Source of the DNA: Spironucleus salmonicida | Lineage: Eukaryota; Fornicata; Diplomonadida; Hexamitidae | Direction of reading: 5' to 3' | Length of the DNA stretch: 64,000 nt | NCBI GenBank assembly: GCA_000497125.2 | Contig: CM035323.1 | Coordinates: 628,001 to 692,000 of the forward strand | Shown here: piece by piece, positions 34,054-46,137 of the stretch | Position numbering within the stretch: position 1 is the first letter of the stretch | Layout of the letters: every line of letters begins with the position of its first letter | Notes under the pieces: generated by a model | What the model saw: the letters and a program-made list of their open reading frames with translations, nothing else | What the model was told of the DNA's origin: nothing | Databases searched by the model: none | Translations under genes and position numbers: made by a program

Positions 34054-34713
34054 GTGAATTAAAAGTGAGGTTTATGTATTTTTTCATTTATCTTTATAAG
34101 ATACATTGGAAAAGATGATATAAAGTGTTGTACCAATTAATATTTTTACTTGAGTAGTGATGTATTTATATTAGTTGTTAAATTGAATTTATGTTATATT
34201 AGGCGAGATATACCCTTAAAAATATCATAATTTATTATTATTATATGTTTTACTGAAATTCATATAATTTTTAACAAAATGATATTACTGTTAGTAAGTG
34301 AGCTTAGATATTAATAAATAACATTCATATAACCAAAATATATGGAAAATAGTTAGTTATGGTTGATATAATGAATATCCAGATTATAATTTTAATATTA
34401 TTACTAGCTAATAATATCTTATTAAAGGTATAATAAAGCAGATAACAAAATAAAATAGTAGTTAAAGTTACTTTTATAATGTTTTGATAAAAGGTTATGA
34501 TAATTCAGATGTAAAATTACTGAATAAATTTTAATTCCTTATCTTTTAACCGTTTAATATAGTTAATAAAAAACTTATATATATTAAATATAATTCCCTA
34601 TAATTAACTTTTTCTTATACATATTATTATATAAATACAAAGTATTTTTAAATTATCTATCAATATTAATCTGTATATATTTAAATAATATCAATATGTA
34701 TACTATAATTTAA
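34054..34713. other. AT-rich spacer, nothing found
   Basis: About 660 bases of AT-rich sequence between the SANT-like mini gene and the basic 170-residue gene; no convincing frame. Confidence 0.4.
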
Positions 34714-35226
34714 ATGAAACCTCTTCAGATACATCGCAACAGCGAGCGGGGGTTCCTACCTACGATCAAGAACCTAGAGCGCACCTATGGAAAATTGGTT
34801 CGAACGTATGATAAGGACTAAGATATCATGTTATTAGAATCATATGTACGCAGTGCTGAGCGCAAGGTACCTCCACGAATTGATGAATAGTTATATTAGG
34901 ATGCACTTACTAGAATTAAGCGAGCTACTATTGGTACTTCCAAGTCAGTAACCTAACCTACTAGGTAATCGTCACCGACGACACCAACATAATTTATCCG
35001 GTAACCTCAAATCGACATCTTCGACGACAGTACCTTTGACACATCACGTGCATAATTTTTCTCACCAAAGTAGAAGAAACCAGTACAGATACCTCTTAGC
35101 TAATTGTAATTTGCATCTACTCCATTCCTAATGGCCGAGTAACGTAAAACTCACATGCAAAACATGAGAAACAACTAGAGCAACGTTGTTACACACCGTT
35201 TAGCTAAATATTCAAATGGATAGTGA
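34714..35226 (+). CDS. hypothetical basic protein, 170 aa
   Basis: The frame runs from ATG 34714 to TGA 35224 and stands out from the flanks by its higher GC content. The N-terminus is charged and helical (ERGFLPTIKNLERTYGKLVR, then LLESYVRSAERKVPPRIDEQ). The middle is Ser/Thr/Pro/Gln-rich and probably disordered (SVTQPTRQSSPTTPTQFIRQ), and the end is basic (RKTHMQNMRNNQSNVVTHRL). Many Gln residues are TAA/TAG. No family was recognised; basic low-complexity proteins of this size in flagellates are often axonemal or microtubule-associated, but that is a guess. Confidence 0.68.
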
Positions 35227-35470
35227 CACATGGCTGTCTATAGTTATTTGATTTGAATCAAAATTTGTATTATTATTTAGTGTTAAAAAATAATTTTCAA
35301 TTTCCAGTTGCAGACTGATAATTTTAGTAAAATTTAATTTAGCAGATGTTGTTAATTTCTAAATGGTTATTTTTAGGAATTTATATAAGAATAAGATATA
35401 CGATTCGTTTAATGTTAATTAAATATATTATTTATTGTCGGAATTTAACATATGGATAAAAATTTAAGCA

Positions 35471-36175
35471 ATGATGATAGCATTAAATGGCTTCTTGGTA
35501 TATATCATATCATTATTTAATTATTTAGATATAACTGTACATTCATGTAAAGAAATATACTATAATTTTATTATACATTATACGATATATACCAAAGGAA
35601 AATTTATTGCTGGTGTTAGATATTCGATTTTAAAAGATTCTTATATTATGAAATTTTCATTTTTTGATTAAAAAATCGAACTTAAATAATCTAGAATGCC
35701 ATAAAATAGATATTTCTTAAGCTTAATGTAGATTTGTTAGACGATTGTCTGTTAACTTTAAATAATTGAATTATCCTCAATGTATAGAAAATTATTAGTA
35801 ACGTTGAAACTAATATTTTTAGAAGAATTTAGCCGTAACTTTGTTAATATAATGCAATTTTATTTAAAGTTAGCATATGTATGGATGTTTTAATATAGTT
35901 ATGACAAGTATGTAAAGCACTGTTGTCTTTATACTCCTTAAATATTATATACAATTAATGCATAAGCCATAGGGGATTAAATAATAATTTTAATTTAGCA
36001 ATTTTATATTATACTAAATAAATACTTTTGGATAAATTGTATAACAATATTGGTTACTATAATTGACTTAAATTTTACAGTTATCAGGATATTTTAGCTG
36101 CAATAAACACGAAAATCTCATTATTAATTAACAACTGTGATTAGATGCTAGATTTGTTGTTATCTAATAATGTGA
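35471..36175 (+). CDS. weak candidate ORF in AT-rich DNA, 234 aa
   Basis: TGA-free from ATG 35471 to TGA 36173. The first third is moderately protein-like (for example KGKFIAGVRYSILKDSYIMK), while the rest is I/L/Q/Y-rich with few Gly or acidic residues. It may be a decayed gene or chance. Confidence 0.25.
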
Positions 36176-36749
36176 TCTTATTTATTAATTATAGATTATT
36201 TGACAGTATTATTTAAATATTGATACTAATAAAAATTTACTATAATATATTCTAATATATAATTATTATTATATTTACATATAGCATAAAGTATTGATGG
36301 GTAAAATAATGAGAATCTATATGACATATACTGAATAATATTATACTGAATACTTGTATTTATTTTATTCTATTAAACCTAAAATAATCCTTATAATGAA
36401 ATAAACTTTATCTTGATATTACAATTTCAACATAATCATGCATAGTAAATCAGACTATTTTTAGTCTAAAGTTGTGATACAAAATCATCTGAATTTATGT
36501 CTGTCGCACTACTAAAATATATTTCATTCAAATTTATAAAATTTATATAAATAGGTATCTATAAAGGAGTTTATTAAGTTTTATACTTTACCTAGTTATT
36601 CAAGTTATATATTATTTTATATAATAGCACAAACTTAAAACCAGCTTGGATATATTAATATTAATAATACTTACTTCGGAATTTAGTTTTTTAGAAAATA
36701 TTTCCATAAGAATTATTTATATAAATAATTTTGATGCTACTTTTTTCAT
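36176..36749. other. AT-rich spacer, nothing found
   Basis: About 570 bases upstream of the second SANT-like mini gene; no convincing frame. Confidence 0.4.
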
Positions 36750-37040
36750 ATGCAGACTAAACGATCAGACGTTGATCGGTTAATTTTAAATAAAGGTCAT
36801 ATACTAACGATTAATAAGATTCTCTCTATAGATGAAATAGATAAGATCGCGTAGGCAATAATAAAAGGTGCCTGTTGGACATAAATCCAAAAAAAATTAT
36901 TTCCATAAATAACAATTTTATAGTTGAAAACTTTGTTTCGATAGTTTAATCATTAAAAACTAGTATATATGTAGTATGATAATTCATTCAGAAACGGTAC
37001 CTTAGGATTTAACGATTATTTTTCAATAGATTTATTTTGA
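36750..37040 (+). CDS. SANT/Myb-like mini protein 2, 96 aa
   Basis: The frame runs from ATG 36750 to TGA 37038. After a basic start, the core SIDEIDKIAQAIIKGACWTQ followed by IQKKLFPQITILQLKTLFRQ aligns with the gene at 33802, and the C-terminus GFNDYFSIDLF matches its GFNDYFALELF. The second half of the helix-turn-helix is Gln-rich through TAA/TAG codons. The two genes lie 2.7 kb apart on the same strand, which suggests an old tandem duplication. The putative function is nucleic-acid or chromatin binding by the SANT-like fold. Confidence 0.62.
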
Positions 37041-38534
37041 TCGAAATTTACTGTTTAGGAAAAATATGTGAATGTATTTTCTTTAACAACAACTAATTGA
37101 AACAATTACAAGTAAAGATTTTAATGTGATACTAAAGAATTATATCTCAACTTAAATGGGAGTATGATATTTTAATCATATAAGTTGAAAAAAGCCATCA
37201 GCATAACTCTAATTTTTATCTATTTATAGTAAAAGGATGTGCTACATAAATTTATAATTGCTAATTATAAATCATTATTATGTTTAATAAATAAATAATT
37301 AATTAAATATGTTCTCTCTGCACTGTGTAACAACCCACTAAGTCTTATTTTGGAAATACATTAATATTTTAGTCTAAAATACCTAACTAATCAATAAATA
37401 TATAACGAAAATAATTTAGAGTGATTATAGACTACATTTATATTGTTTTGTTCATTGAAATACATTGCAATTTATTCGCATAAATGCATTATGTATTTAC
37501 AACTTAAGATATACCTAAATTACCAATATGTATAGATTATATAAAGCTAAGGAATAAGTTTATATTTATATATGTATATTTTTAACTATTTAACTGATAT
37601 TTGTTTTATAAATCTATTACTTATGTATAAATCCTATCATAAAATGCACAGTATAATATTTATTTTTTAATATCTGTGTTTATTCAATTTCTTTACATCT
37701 TGTTAATTTAGGGTAGTTTTCTCAATTTACGTCATAATTCTGCATCTAATCAGGAGAAAATTATAAAAAAGTTAATGGAATAAATTAAGTCATGATAGAA
37801 CTAACTGAGTATAATCTTTCTTTAGTTTCCACAAATTGACCAAGTTAGAAATACAATTGGATGACAGTTGTAAATTGAATTGAAATAGTAATAAATCACA
37901 ATCACTTACCATAATATATAAAAATTGAAGTGACTAAAATCAAGTATTGTTTTATATTATAATATGCATAAATTTAATCTGCCTCTATCTATAACTGGGA
38001 TTTAACTGTGCAGATTTTCATAGTTTATCACGATTGTCATTTCTAATTATAATAATACCAGATAATTATATAGTAGATTTAAGTAGCTAAATAAGGAAAC
38101 TTGAATTACTGTAAAAACGACAATTATGTTTATATTTAAATTACATTTATGTTAACCAATAAATTAGTATTAAATCCTTTTATTGTTATTCATATTTATC
38201 TATTCAATGTTGTATGAGCAAAAACTAAAACTGATAATATTAGTGATACAAAGTTTTCATAAACACAGAAGTATGTTTATTTATTAGTAACAAGCACGTG
38301 TTATGAACAGAATAACAGAAATTAAAGCCAGATACACTAATATTTTAAAGACCAACTAAAACCTTACCAAGTGGCTCCCAACATAACCAATAAAATTATT
38401 CTATAAAATTACAATATTTGCGCACAACTATCTTAAGCCTTATCATTTCCTGTTTCTTCGTTTCAATTATTCAGATTTACTATCAGTAAATGGCTTCTCA
38501 TCCCAGCCAACACGGCTCCCAATCTCCCCTCCCC
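37041..38534. other. AT-rich spacer, one doubtful frame
   Basis: About 1.49 kb. A TGA-free plus-strand frame at about 37130-37594 reads somewhat protein-like (DYIYIVLFIEIHCNLFAQMH) but has no good start and may be chance. Otherwise nothing was seen. Confidence 0.35.
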
Positions 38535-40379
38535 TCAAACTTCACTCGCGCTATCATCTCCATCCACATCACACTCTTCCTCTTCTATCTCTCCCCACTC
38601 CTCTTCCGCTTCCTCACCTTCCAAATTTTCCGCTTCAAAACTATCGTTTTCCCTTTCACCAAGACGCCTTTATTTCTCTTATTTAAAAGCCTTTTTGTCC
38701 TCCTAATCGACCTCAGAAAGCGCACTTTTAAGAGTAAAGGCGCGTTTCTGCATCAAATCGGTAACCTAGGCCGAATTTTGAGCAAAATTCTCATCCTTTT
38801 GTTCAAACTATTCTAAATGTTTAATATTCACATTGCTAAGCAGCTCGGTGACTTACAATTATTCTTGGGTGTTCAGCTCTGTTTTGATAGATTTTGGCAC
38901 AAATTCGTCATCTGAAGAGTCAGTTACTTCTAGTTTCTTTATATTATCTTAAATTATATTTGATAATCCCCAAGATCTTCGAACACCTTAAAAATCGATT
39001 TTTTCGCAGTCGAAGCCTGATAAAATCAGGCTTTTCATCCAAGCACCAAACGCTTTCTCACAGCATACTTTGACGTAATCATCCTTGCTAATGATCATTT
39101 GACAGCTTTCTCTGATCGAACATGCCTTCGCCAATTTCATGTTTTTTTGGCACATTTTCACTCCCATTTGCTCAAGTTTTTATATTATCGGCTGCTCAAA
39201 CTCACTTTAGAGAATAATATTTACACCGTTGTTTTCCATTCGGCCGGCTCTACCGGCGCGGTGAATGAACGTATTTGCGTCGTTGCTGAGATCGAATTGG
39301 ACCACAAAATCAATTTTTGTGATATCTAAGCCACGCGCGGAGACGTCAGTAGTGAGCAGAATCGCAGAGGTCTGCTTAACGAATTTGAAGAAGATCTCCT
39401 GGCGCTGATTTTGTTTCAACCTCCCAGAGAGCTTCAGAACAAGCACGGCCGGGTGTAGCTGCTTGATGACCTCGTAAAAGAACTGCACCTGGCGCGTGGT
39501 GGCCAGGAACACGATAAATTTGGACTGCTGGTACGACTTCAGGAGCGAGAAAAGGACGTCCAATTTGTCGTTTTCGTGCGTCTTGAGGAGGACATTCTGC
39601 AGGTTTTTCGGCGAATTCTGGCTCAAATTCAGCGACAGAATCGTCGAAAACGGACGCAGCGCGGGGGCGGCGATTTCCTGCTTGTCGTCTTTGGCCTGAA
39701 ACAGCGCCAAATCGATTTCCTTGCTTTCGATTTTCGTGATTTTCCGCGTCAATTTTTTCAGAATTGAATTCAAATTCGATTTTTCAGTCGCTGAAAAAAG
39801 CAAAATTTGGCAGGAAGGGCCGTTTTTGGTTTTCCGGATTTCCGGGAAATAGTCGAAAATCTGCTTCATGTCCTTCTGGAATCCGAGCTCCAGGAGCTGG
39901 TCCACCTCGTCCAGGACGATGAACTTTATGCCGTCCCCGAGCGCGCCGTAGGACGTGCTCAGGTGCTGGCAGAGGCGGCCTGGGGTCGAAATCAGGATGT
40001 TCATCTGTGAGAGCGACTGGGCCTGCTCCGCTACGTCGTGGCCGCCGATCAGCAGCCCTGCGCTCAGGTCTAGGTGCTTTCCGACCTTCTGCAGCACTGT
40101 GAAAATTTGCATCGCGAGCTCGCGCGTGGGGGCGAGAATCAGCGCTCCAAGACCGTCATTTAGCGACCAGCTACTCGTGGTTAGCCTGTGCAAAATCGGA
40201 ATTAGGTACGCCAGCGTCTTTCCAGAGCCTACGCGCGCAAGTGCAGAAACGTGGTTTCCAGTGATAATTTCTGGAATAGCAATAGCTTGAACTGGCGTTA
40301 ATTTGGTGAATTTCTGGCTTGTAAGCTCTGTTTGGAGGTTTTCGGTGAGATTGAGCTAAGCGAAGTAGCGAGGATACAT
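38535..40379 (-). CDS. DEAD-box RNA helicase with DUF4217-like tail, 614 aa
   Basis: A full DEAD-box core is present: Q motif region KFTKLTPVQAIAIPEI (residues ~23-38), Walker A ARVGSGKT (48-55), motif Ia APTRELA, motif Ib TPGR, motif II DEVD (about 157, a DEAD variant), motif III SAT, then SARGLDI and motif VI HRAGRAGR (about 372). The C-terminal segment KAFGAWMKSLILSGFDCEK with a following WGLSNI resembles the DUF4217 extension of ribosome-assembly helicases (Dbp4/DDX10, Has1/DDX18, Spb4/DDX55 group). The protein ends in a long acidic tail. The likely role is pre-rRNA processing in the nucleolus. The stop TGA is at 38535. TAA and TAG are read as Gln several times in the C-terminal half. Confidence 0.9.
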
Positions 40380-40728
40380 TGTGGAAAGAAAATTGGAATG
40401 TTAAAAAAATAGTGAATAATATATTGTACTATAGTGGATAATGTAGTTGAATTCGTTTAACTAGACTGATATATATGAGTTTGAGAGGTTAAGAGAGAAC
40501 TAATAAGTTATAAATTGTAAGGTGGTTATTTGTAACATTTACGCAGCAAACTGTAGTAATATACAAGTAATAATGGTTACGGCTATTTATTAGCTTTAAT
40601 TTAATAAGATCAAGTTTAAACTGTAAACGTTAATATATAATATTGGGTAATATAGTACAATTATTCAATATGGTATATTAAATTATATCATTCACCAATA
40701 TCAATTGCACATGCGTGGTTTACTCATG
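40380..40728. other. AT-rich spacer, nothing found
   Basis: About 350 AT-rich bases between the helicase start and the GC-rich fragment. Confidence 0.4.
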
Positions 40729-40922
40729 GTGTCTCATCTCTCGTTTGGTTGCGCAGTACTGCTTCCTGGCGGAGCAGCCTCGCCTACGCGCCCTATCCCA
40801 CCCCCGGCAAGGTCTCCCACGTGGACTCAGCGAACTCCTGGCGGTAGCGCTACGCAGTCTCCGGCCTCGGCCAGCAGATCCAGCGCAACAAGGCGGTTCA
40901 AAAAGAGAACTTTATTAAAAAT
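40729..40922 (+). repeat. internally deleted copy of the repeat-protein gene's GC-rich 5' block
   Basis: These 194 GC-rich bases match, nearly base for base, the reverse strand of 50950-51420 (471 bases), the 5' leader and N-terminal coding part of the repeat-protein gene. A 277-base internal piece is missing. The deletion joins two copies of GGAGCAG, one at each end of the missing piece, leaving one. Because 277 is not a multiple of three, the coding frame is lost, so this is a gene fragment rather than a gene. The match ends at TTATTAAAAAT on one side and GTGTCTCATC on the other, with unrelated AT-rich flanks and no target-site duplication that I can see. Confidence 0.85.
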
Positions 40923-41348
40923 ATTGTATAATTTAATTCTATATTAATGTGTACAAAATTAAATGCATTACTAGTATTCTTATTTTAGTAACAATGAAGA
41001 CTATAGTAATTCTAGTTTTCATAACTATTTTATTCTAAAAATAAGCGTTCAACATTCATTATATTACTTAATAGTAATATATATGGCACATTTATTTGAG
41101 AACATTACTACTCAGCAAATAGTTGATATTAAACAATCTAAGATTTTACTTAAGTAAATACAAATCGTAAAAATTAGCACTGTTCATACTTAATTATATT
41201 AATATAATTCAATTTGATTATTATATGAAAGAATAATTTCTATGACAGAAATAAACTACACTTTATATATAATATTCAAATTAGATTGACAATACCAAGT
41301 AGAGAAAAGTAATTAAAGGCTAGAAAATAGAAGAAATCAAATCAGCAT
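40923..41348. other. AT-rich spacer, nothing found
   Basis: About 430 bases; no convincing frame. Confidence 0.4.
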
Positions 41349-41597
41349 TCACTGATTACTTTCTCTACGTCTTATTACTTTCCTATAATGTTAAGAAACT
41401 TATGGACCTGTTCTTTATGGAAATCTTCCATCTTTTCCTAAAATTTGAGCTATTACAATCCATTTCATTTTCAAATTAGCTAAATTTTCTAGTATTACTT
41501 CTTCTTCCTTAGTCCAACGTAAACTCGATTGTTGCTCAGTATAATTTATTATTCCAATCACTTAGTTAATCTTATCTACAATTTCATTTATTGACAT
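41349..41597 (-). CDS. Myb/SANT-domain protein, 82 aa
   Basis: The frame runs from ATG 41597 to TGA 41349. Residues ~27-75 form a Myb/SANT repeat: RWTKEEEVILENLA, then WIVIAQILG, then the third helix region TGPQVSQHYRKVIRR, with the first and second tryptophans in the usual places. Such one-repeat proteins bind DNA or act in chromatin. It is a more standard Myb repeat than the two mini proteins at 33.8 and 36.8 kb, and may be a distant relative. Two or three TAA codons in the last helix read as Gln. Confidence 0.75.
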
Positions 41598-42996
41598 TTC
41601 CTTAGGTTACATTAGTAAGACGAATATCTATATAATAATAGAAAGTATATTTATTAAATATTAATTTAATGAAACTAACCTGTTTCTATTATTAATGCCG
41701 TCCTATATACTTGAAGTTCATTTAATAATGTGGAAACAGAAAATTGAAGTGAGTAATATTTATAAAGCTAAGTAATATTGTAAACCATTTATTATATAAT
41801 ATATTTATACTATATTATACACTTAATATACACTCATATTACTTAAAATTAAATGAATATTACTCAAATTTATCAATTATTTGTAAAGATTATCCTCGTA
41901 ATTTTTATTATTTATTGAATATTTATCTATACTGTGATAGGCCACAAACAATAAATGTTAATAATGTATTAAATGATGACCAGTATTTACTTTATAATTG
42001 AGATTAAGTTATTTTGTATTATCCATTCATTTTTACCTTATTTATAACTTTTTAATATTATACGGCTTTAAAATCATTAGTAAAGATATTTAATTATAGA
42101 TATAATTTTATAAAGTTGTATAGATTATTTATTAGTTAGGAATATAATTATACTATGTTTGGTTTTGTACTTTACGATTATTTATATATGATTTAAAAGC
42201 ATTTTATTTTATTAATATTTAGTAAACTCAAATAAGTTAAATTGTATAATAAATATTTTTACGAAATTATAGTATTTTTTAGAAAACACTTTGGTTCAAT
42301 AATGTTTATTCATTAAAATTAATACAAGTACGGTTTTTTGTTCGTTTTAGTTATTAAAGCCTATTTATAATATCATTGTGGTACATTATCATGATGAAAT
42401 TTTTATGAACCTGTAAAAATAAGTGATATTATCTGATAGAAGCTATATTTTCACGTGGGTACCTATGAAATATAGACTGTGCACAAATTCCTGGAATTAC
42501 TTCTACTATTGTAATTTTATTAAAATCATTAAAATGTGCAGTTTTATTATAAATTCCAAGTATTTAATTTTTGTGTATCAAAAGAAAATAGCTAATTAAG
42601 ACTTCACTTGCAACTCACTAAAGAGTTTTGCTCTCACTATAATAATAGAGTTGTTTTAATTGATATATTATAAAATATGTACTATAATATTTTAACACTT
42701 TTATATCACTTTTAATAAAGCATGTTTATCAGAGTGAAACAAACAATTATAGTTCAGAATTTTATTTATCTAATTAACACTTTTAACATATCCTACTGTG
42801 TCAAAATAACATATCCTCAACGAATTCATTTCTATAATCAATTTTATTAATAATAATTGTACTAAATAATATAATATAGTTTATTATTTAGGTTTGAATA
42901 ATAAGCTCATTGATAAAAGTACTAACTGAATCATAGAGATATTCAAATTACTGTTCGTCATGAAAAACATCCAAAAACTCTGTAAATCATCATTCA
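41598..42996. other. AT-rich spacer, nothing convincing
   Basis: About 1.4 kb of very AT-rich sequence. TGA-free frames exceed 140 codons in more than one register at once, which is the signature of composition rather than coding. Confidence 0.4.
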
Positions 42997-45900
42997 TCAA
43001 AAATCAACTTCGCTGAATCCTACTCCGTCCTCTACACATTCACAAATAACAAAAATACTCCCCAAAGTCCCCTAACAGGCCTTTAAAACCCCTTCACACA
43101 CACATCTCCCATCGACAATCAGTTCAAGATTGTTTTAGAATTGCAGCTCATAAAGCTTCATCGTTAAGGAATTACCGCTATCAACCAGGTCCTCACATTG
43201 TTTTTTGATATTTTTCACGAGTTAGTTAATTCCATTTGAAATATAACTTTTCATTCCAAAAGATGAAAAAAATGCTTCTTCGGGGGCATTTTATAAAATA
43301 AGCTCTTCCATCAATTCTTATTTTTCTTTTCGCTTGAAAACTTACTTTTTAGCTTCGGAATTGATAATCTCTTCAATTTCACTAAAAATAGCATTTCGAA
43401 GTTAATATAATTAAAATGAGTTTTAAACTTCCTATAAAAGGTTAAGTTATTCCCCAAATAGCTAATTTTAAAGATTTGTACATTGTTCAGGAGTCTCTGA
43501 AATACAGAGCAAATAGGATATTCTGTCAATTAATATTAATATTAAACGAATAATACTGTATAAATATGTTTCTAAAACTAAACTACATTTCTTCTAGATA
43601 AGTATTATTATATGGTCAGCAATATTATTTGATAAAATAATTTTCGAGATCGCTATAGCTTTATCTAAAAATTTCTGTTTACTTACAACTACGTGATGAG
43701 AATCACTACAGTAGTGTTATTTAGATAATGCCTTCTGATTTTACACTCGTTGTAATATCTAACTTATCTATTCTTCAATATCAATATTTTGCAAAACTTC
43801 CTCATTTCCAACATGATACAAGCACTTGCAACCACTAAACTTAAATTCTATCTCTTTATATTAATTCCACCATACAGGCATTCCATTTTCGTTAACGTGA
43901 TTTTGTATCAGTTATTATTTACGAAAGTTTAAATCCGTCTAAAACCACTTTACTTGAGCGATCTTTCGATCGAAATCAATATAATTCTTACTAGCGTAAT
44001 CCAAACTTTTAAAATACACCAATTTAATGCGTTTACTAAATATCGGCGAAATCACCAAATTGCGCTATTTTTTAATCTCTAAAAATAAACTCTTTAGTCG
44101 CTTGAGAACAAATGGAGCAGCTATTACGGTGTATATATTGTATATGTTATAATATTCATCCCCCAATATTGACCGTAGCAAAATCTATTAAGTTTATGGT
44201 AAAATTATTATATCATTATTACACATTTAATTATCTAATAACTTTTTCAAACCAGTATAATTATTTTATTCTATATGATTATTATATTCAACATAATAAC
44301 TATTGCAAAATTCTTGTATTTTTTAAATTATGTATTATATGTTATTGCTAAAGATATCGTATTTCATCATGTGCTCTTCAAGCGCTGCGGGCTCATCGAA
44401 CTCGAAAAACACTTTTTCGGTCTCCATTTCGAGCTGCGAAATCAAGTACGGATTAGATGAAACCGGAGCAGCAGCCTCAAAGCCGTTCGCGAAACTTCCA
44501 TAAGCGCTACGATTTAACAGCGATTTTTCGTCCTAAAATTTGCTCAAAATCGGATGCTAAAAACGATAACTGTGACTTTTATCCCCATTGCTTCCTGTTA
44601 TGTTTAGCTATTTGGTAAATTTCAATTTTTAGATCAGTGTCATGTTGTAAATCGATTTTTCAAAATCAGAAAAAATGTCGTCATTTATATACTATTAAGA
44701 TATATAAACGATAGGTTGGAATTAGATTGAATTGTAGGAATGTTAATTCTCAGAATTAAAAAAACAGCAATCTTCAGTAAAGGAACGGAATGAGTAAATT
44801 GAATTGTAATTTTAATAAAAGACTAATTAGTACTAATTTAAAAACTAAATACACGAATATCTAAATTCTGGAAAAGTAAGCGACGGCCGTTTTTTGAGTA
44901 TCAAATTGATAAATTTGTTGAATTCTTTGATTTTGAAAAGCTCAAAGAGGTCATCCAAGTGCAGTTTTTGCGTCGATTTTGACGAATTTTCGAGCTGCTC
45001 CAAAAGAGCTTTTTAGAATATAAAAGAGCGAAAATTTATGATTGGAATTTTATTGTCAATTTGCGAAATGATAACATTTCTTTGAACTGGAATTGCAAGG
45101 TTTAGCAGGTTTTCGCGCCAGTGCTGATGCGTGAAAAAGTCGCTCAATTTTCGCTGAAACTGGTCCAAACTGCGCATATGCTCAGACCCGGCATTTTCTT
45201 GGAGAATTTCGCGCAAAATGCTCAATTCCGGCCGAATTGGCTCCTCGGAAATAGTCTTTTTCGGTTTCTGAACTTTGCTTTAAACCTGAAATTGCTCCAT
45301 CAAACGACCTGAAATACCCGCCACGCGCTTTGTTTGCTCCTAAATCTCAAAAATAGTTTACTGCCTCCAAAGAATTTGTGATTCAGAGAGCGAATTATTC
45401 TGGTAAACTTGAACGACTCGCTTAAAAAGCTCTATCGGCTTGGATTGTTCTGAATATACGTTATATGAGAGTGAAATTTGAGCTAAAGAGACGAATTTGA
45501 GCTGCTCAACGGCGTAGTTGTACCACTGCTTATTGAGGTATTCTAGAAGGCCAGCTAGCAGCTCTGGGAAGTCCGAAAGCAGCTGAGATGACCTGAGGAT
45601 GAATTGGAGAACTTCTACGCGCTGTTCTGAGGAGCCCATAACGAATCTTGAGAGGAGTGTTTTAAACTCGTCAGCGACCTTTGGGGTCACTAATTGAGTT
45701 AGCGAGACGAGGTAAATGTCGAATTGATCCTCCTCTGGGATGATATGTGATTTTTAGCATATTTGCTAGTGTTCCATCAGTGAAATTGGCAGGGAAACTT
45801 GATTGGACTGGGAGACGACGAATTTTAGATCCTGGGGCAGGAACTCGTTAAGATGCAACAATACGGCGGGCTCGAATGTCCTGAAGGTGTTGAAAAGTCG

Positions 45901-46068
45901 CAAAAGCGAGCAGTTCATTTTGTCGTCGGATGTCAAGTTGATGATGTCATCCTTGAAAAATGCGATAAGACCAGGTCGTTGTCTTTCGTTGCAGATCTGA
46001 GTTGTAAACTGAAGCAGACGCAATGCCGAACGGCGAATCTCGTCTTTTATTTGATGATCTTTATCCAT
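42997..46068 (-). CDS. unidentified large alpha-helical protein, 1023 aa
   Basis: One frame runs from ATG 46068 to TGA 42997 (1023 residues) through many TAA/TAG codons. The first ~250 residues look like HEAT/ARM-type helical repeats (for example SALRLLQFTTQICNERQRPG and FPELLAGLLEYLNKQWYNYA). The middle has an AT-rich, Asn/Gln/Ile-rich stretch (about 44.1-44.35 kb) inside an otherwise GC-richer gene. The C-terminal 300 residues are charged coiled coil (EIEEIINSEAKKQVFKRKEK) with a Cys-containing end. No membrane helix or signal peptide is apparent. I do not recognise the family. Its start lies 69 bases after the stop of the repeat-protein gene on the same strand. Confidence 0.72.
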
Positions 46069-46137
46069 TAGTGGAAGGGTTCAGTAAAATATAAATACAA
46101 AGCATGTATAATAATACGATTATTAAAAATTGCAAAA

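Noticed and set aside
38490-38816. Plus-strand hydrophobic frame of 108 codons
   Set aside because: It is antisense to the acidic C-terminal tail of the DEAD-box helicase; antisense of GAR-rich codons gives Leu/Phe/Ser-rich sequence.
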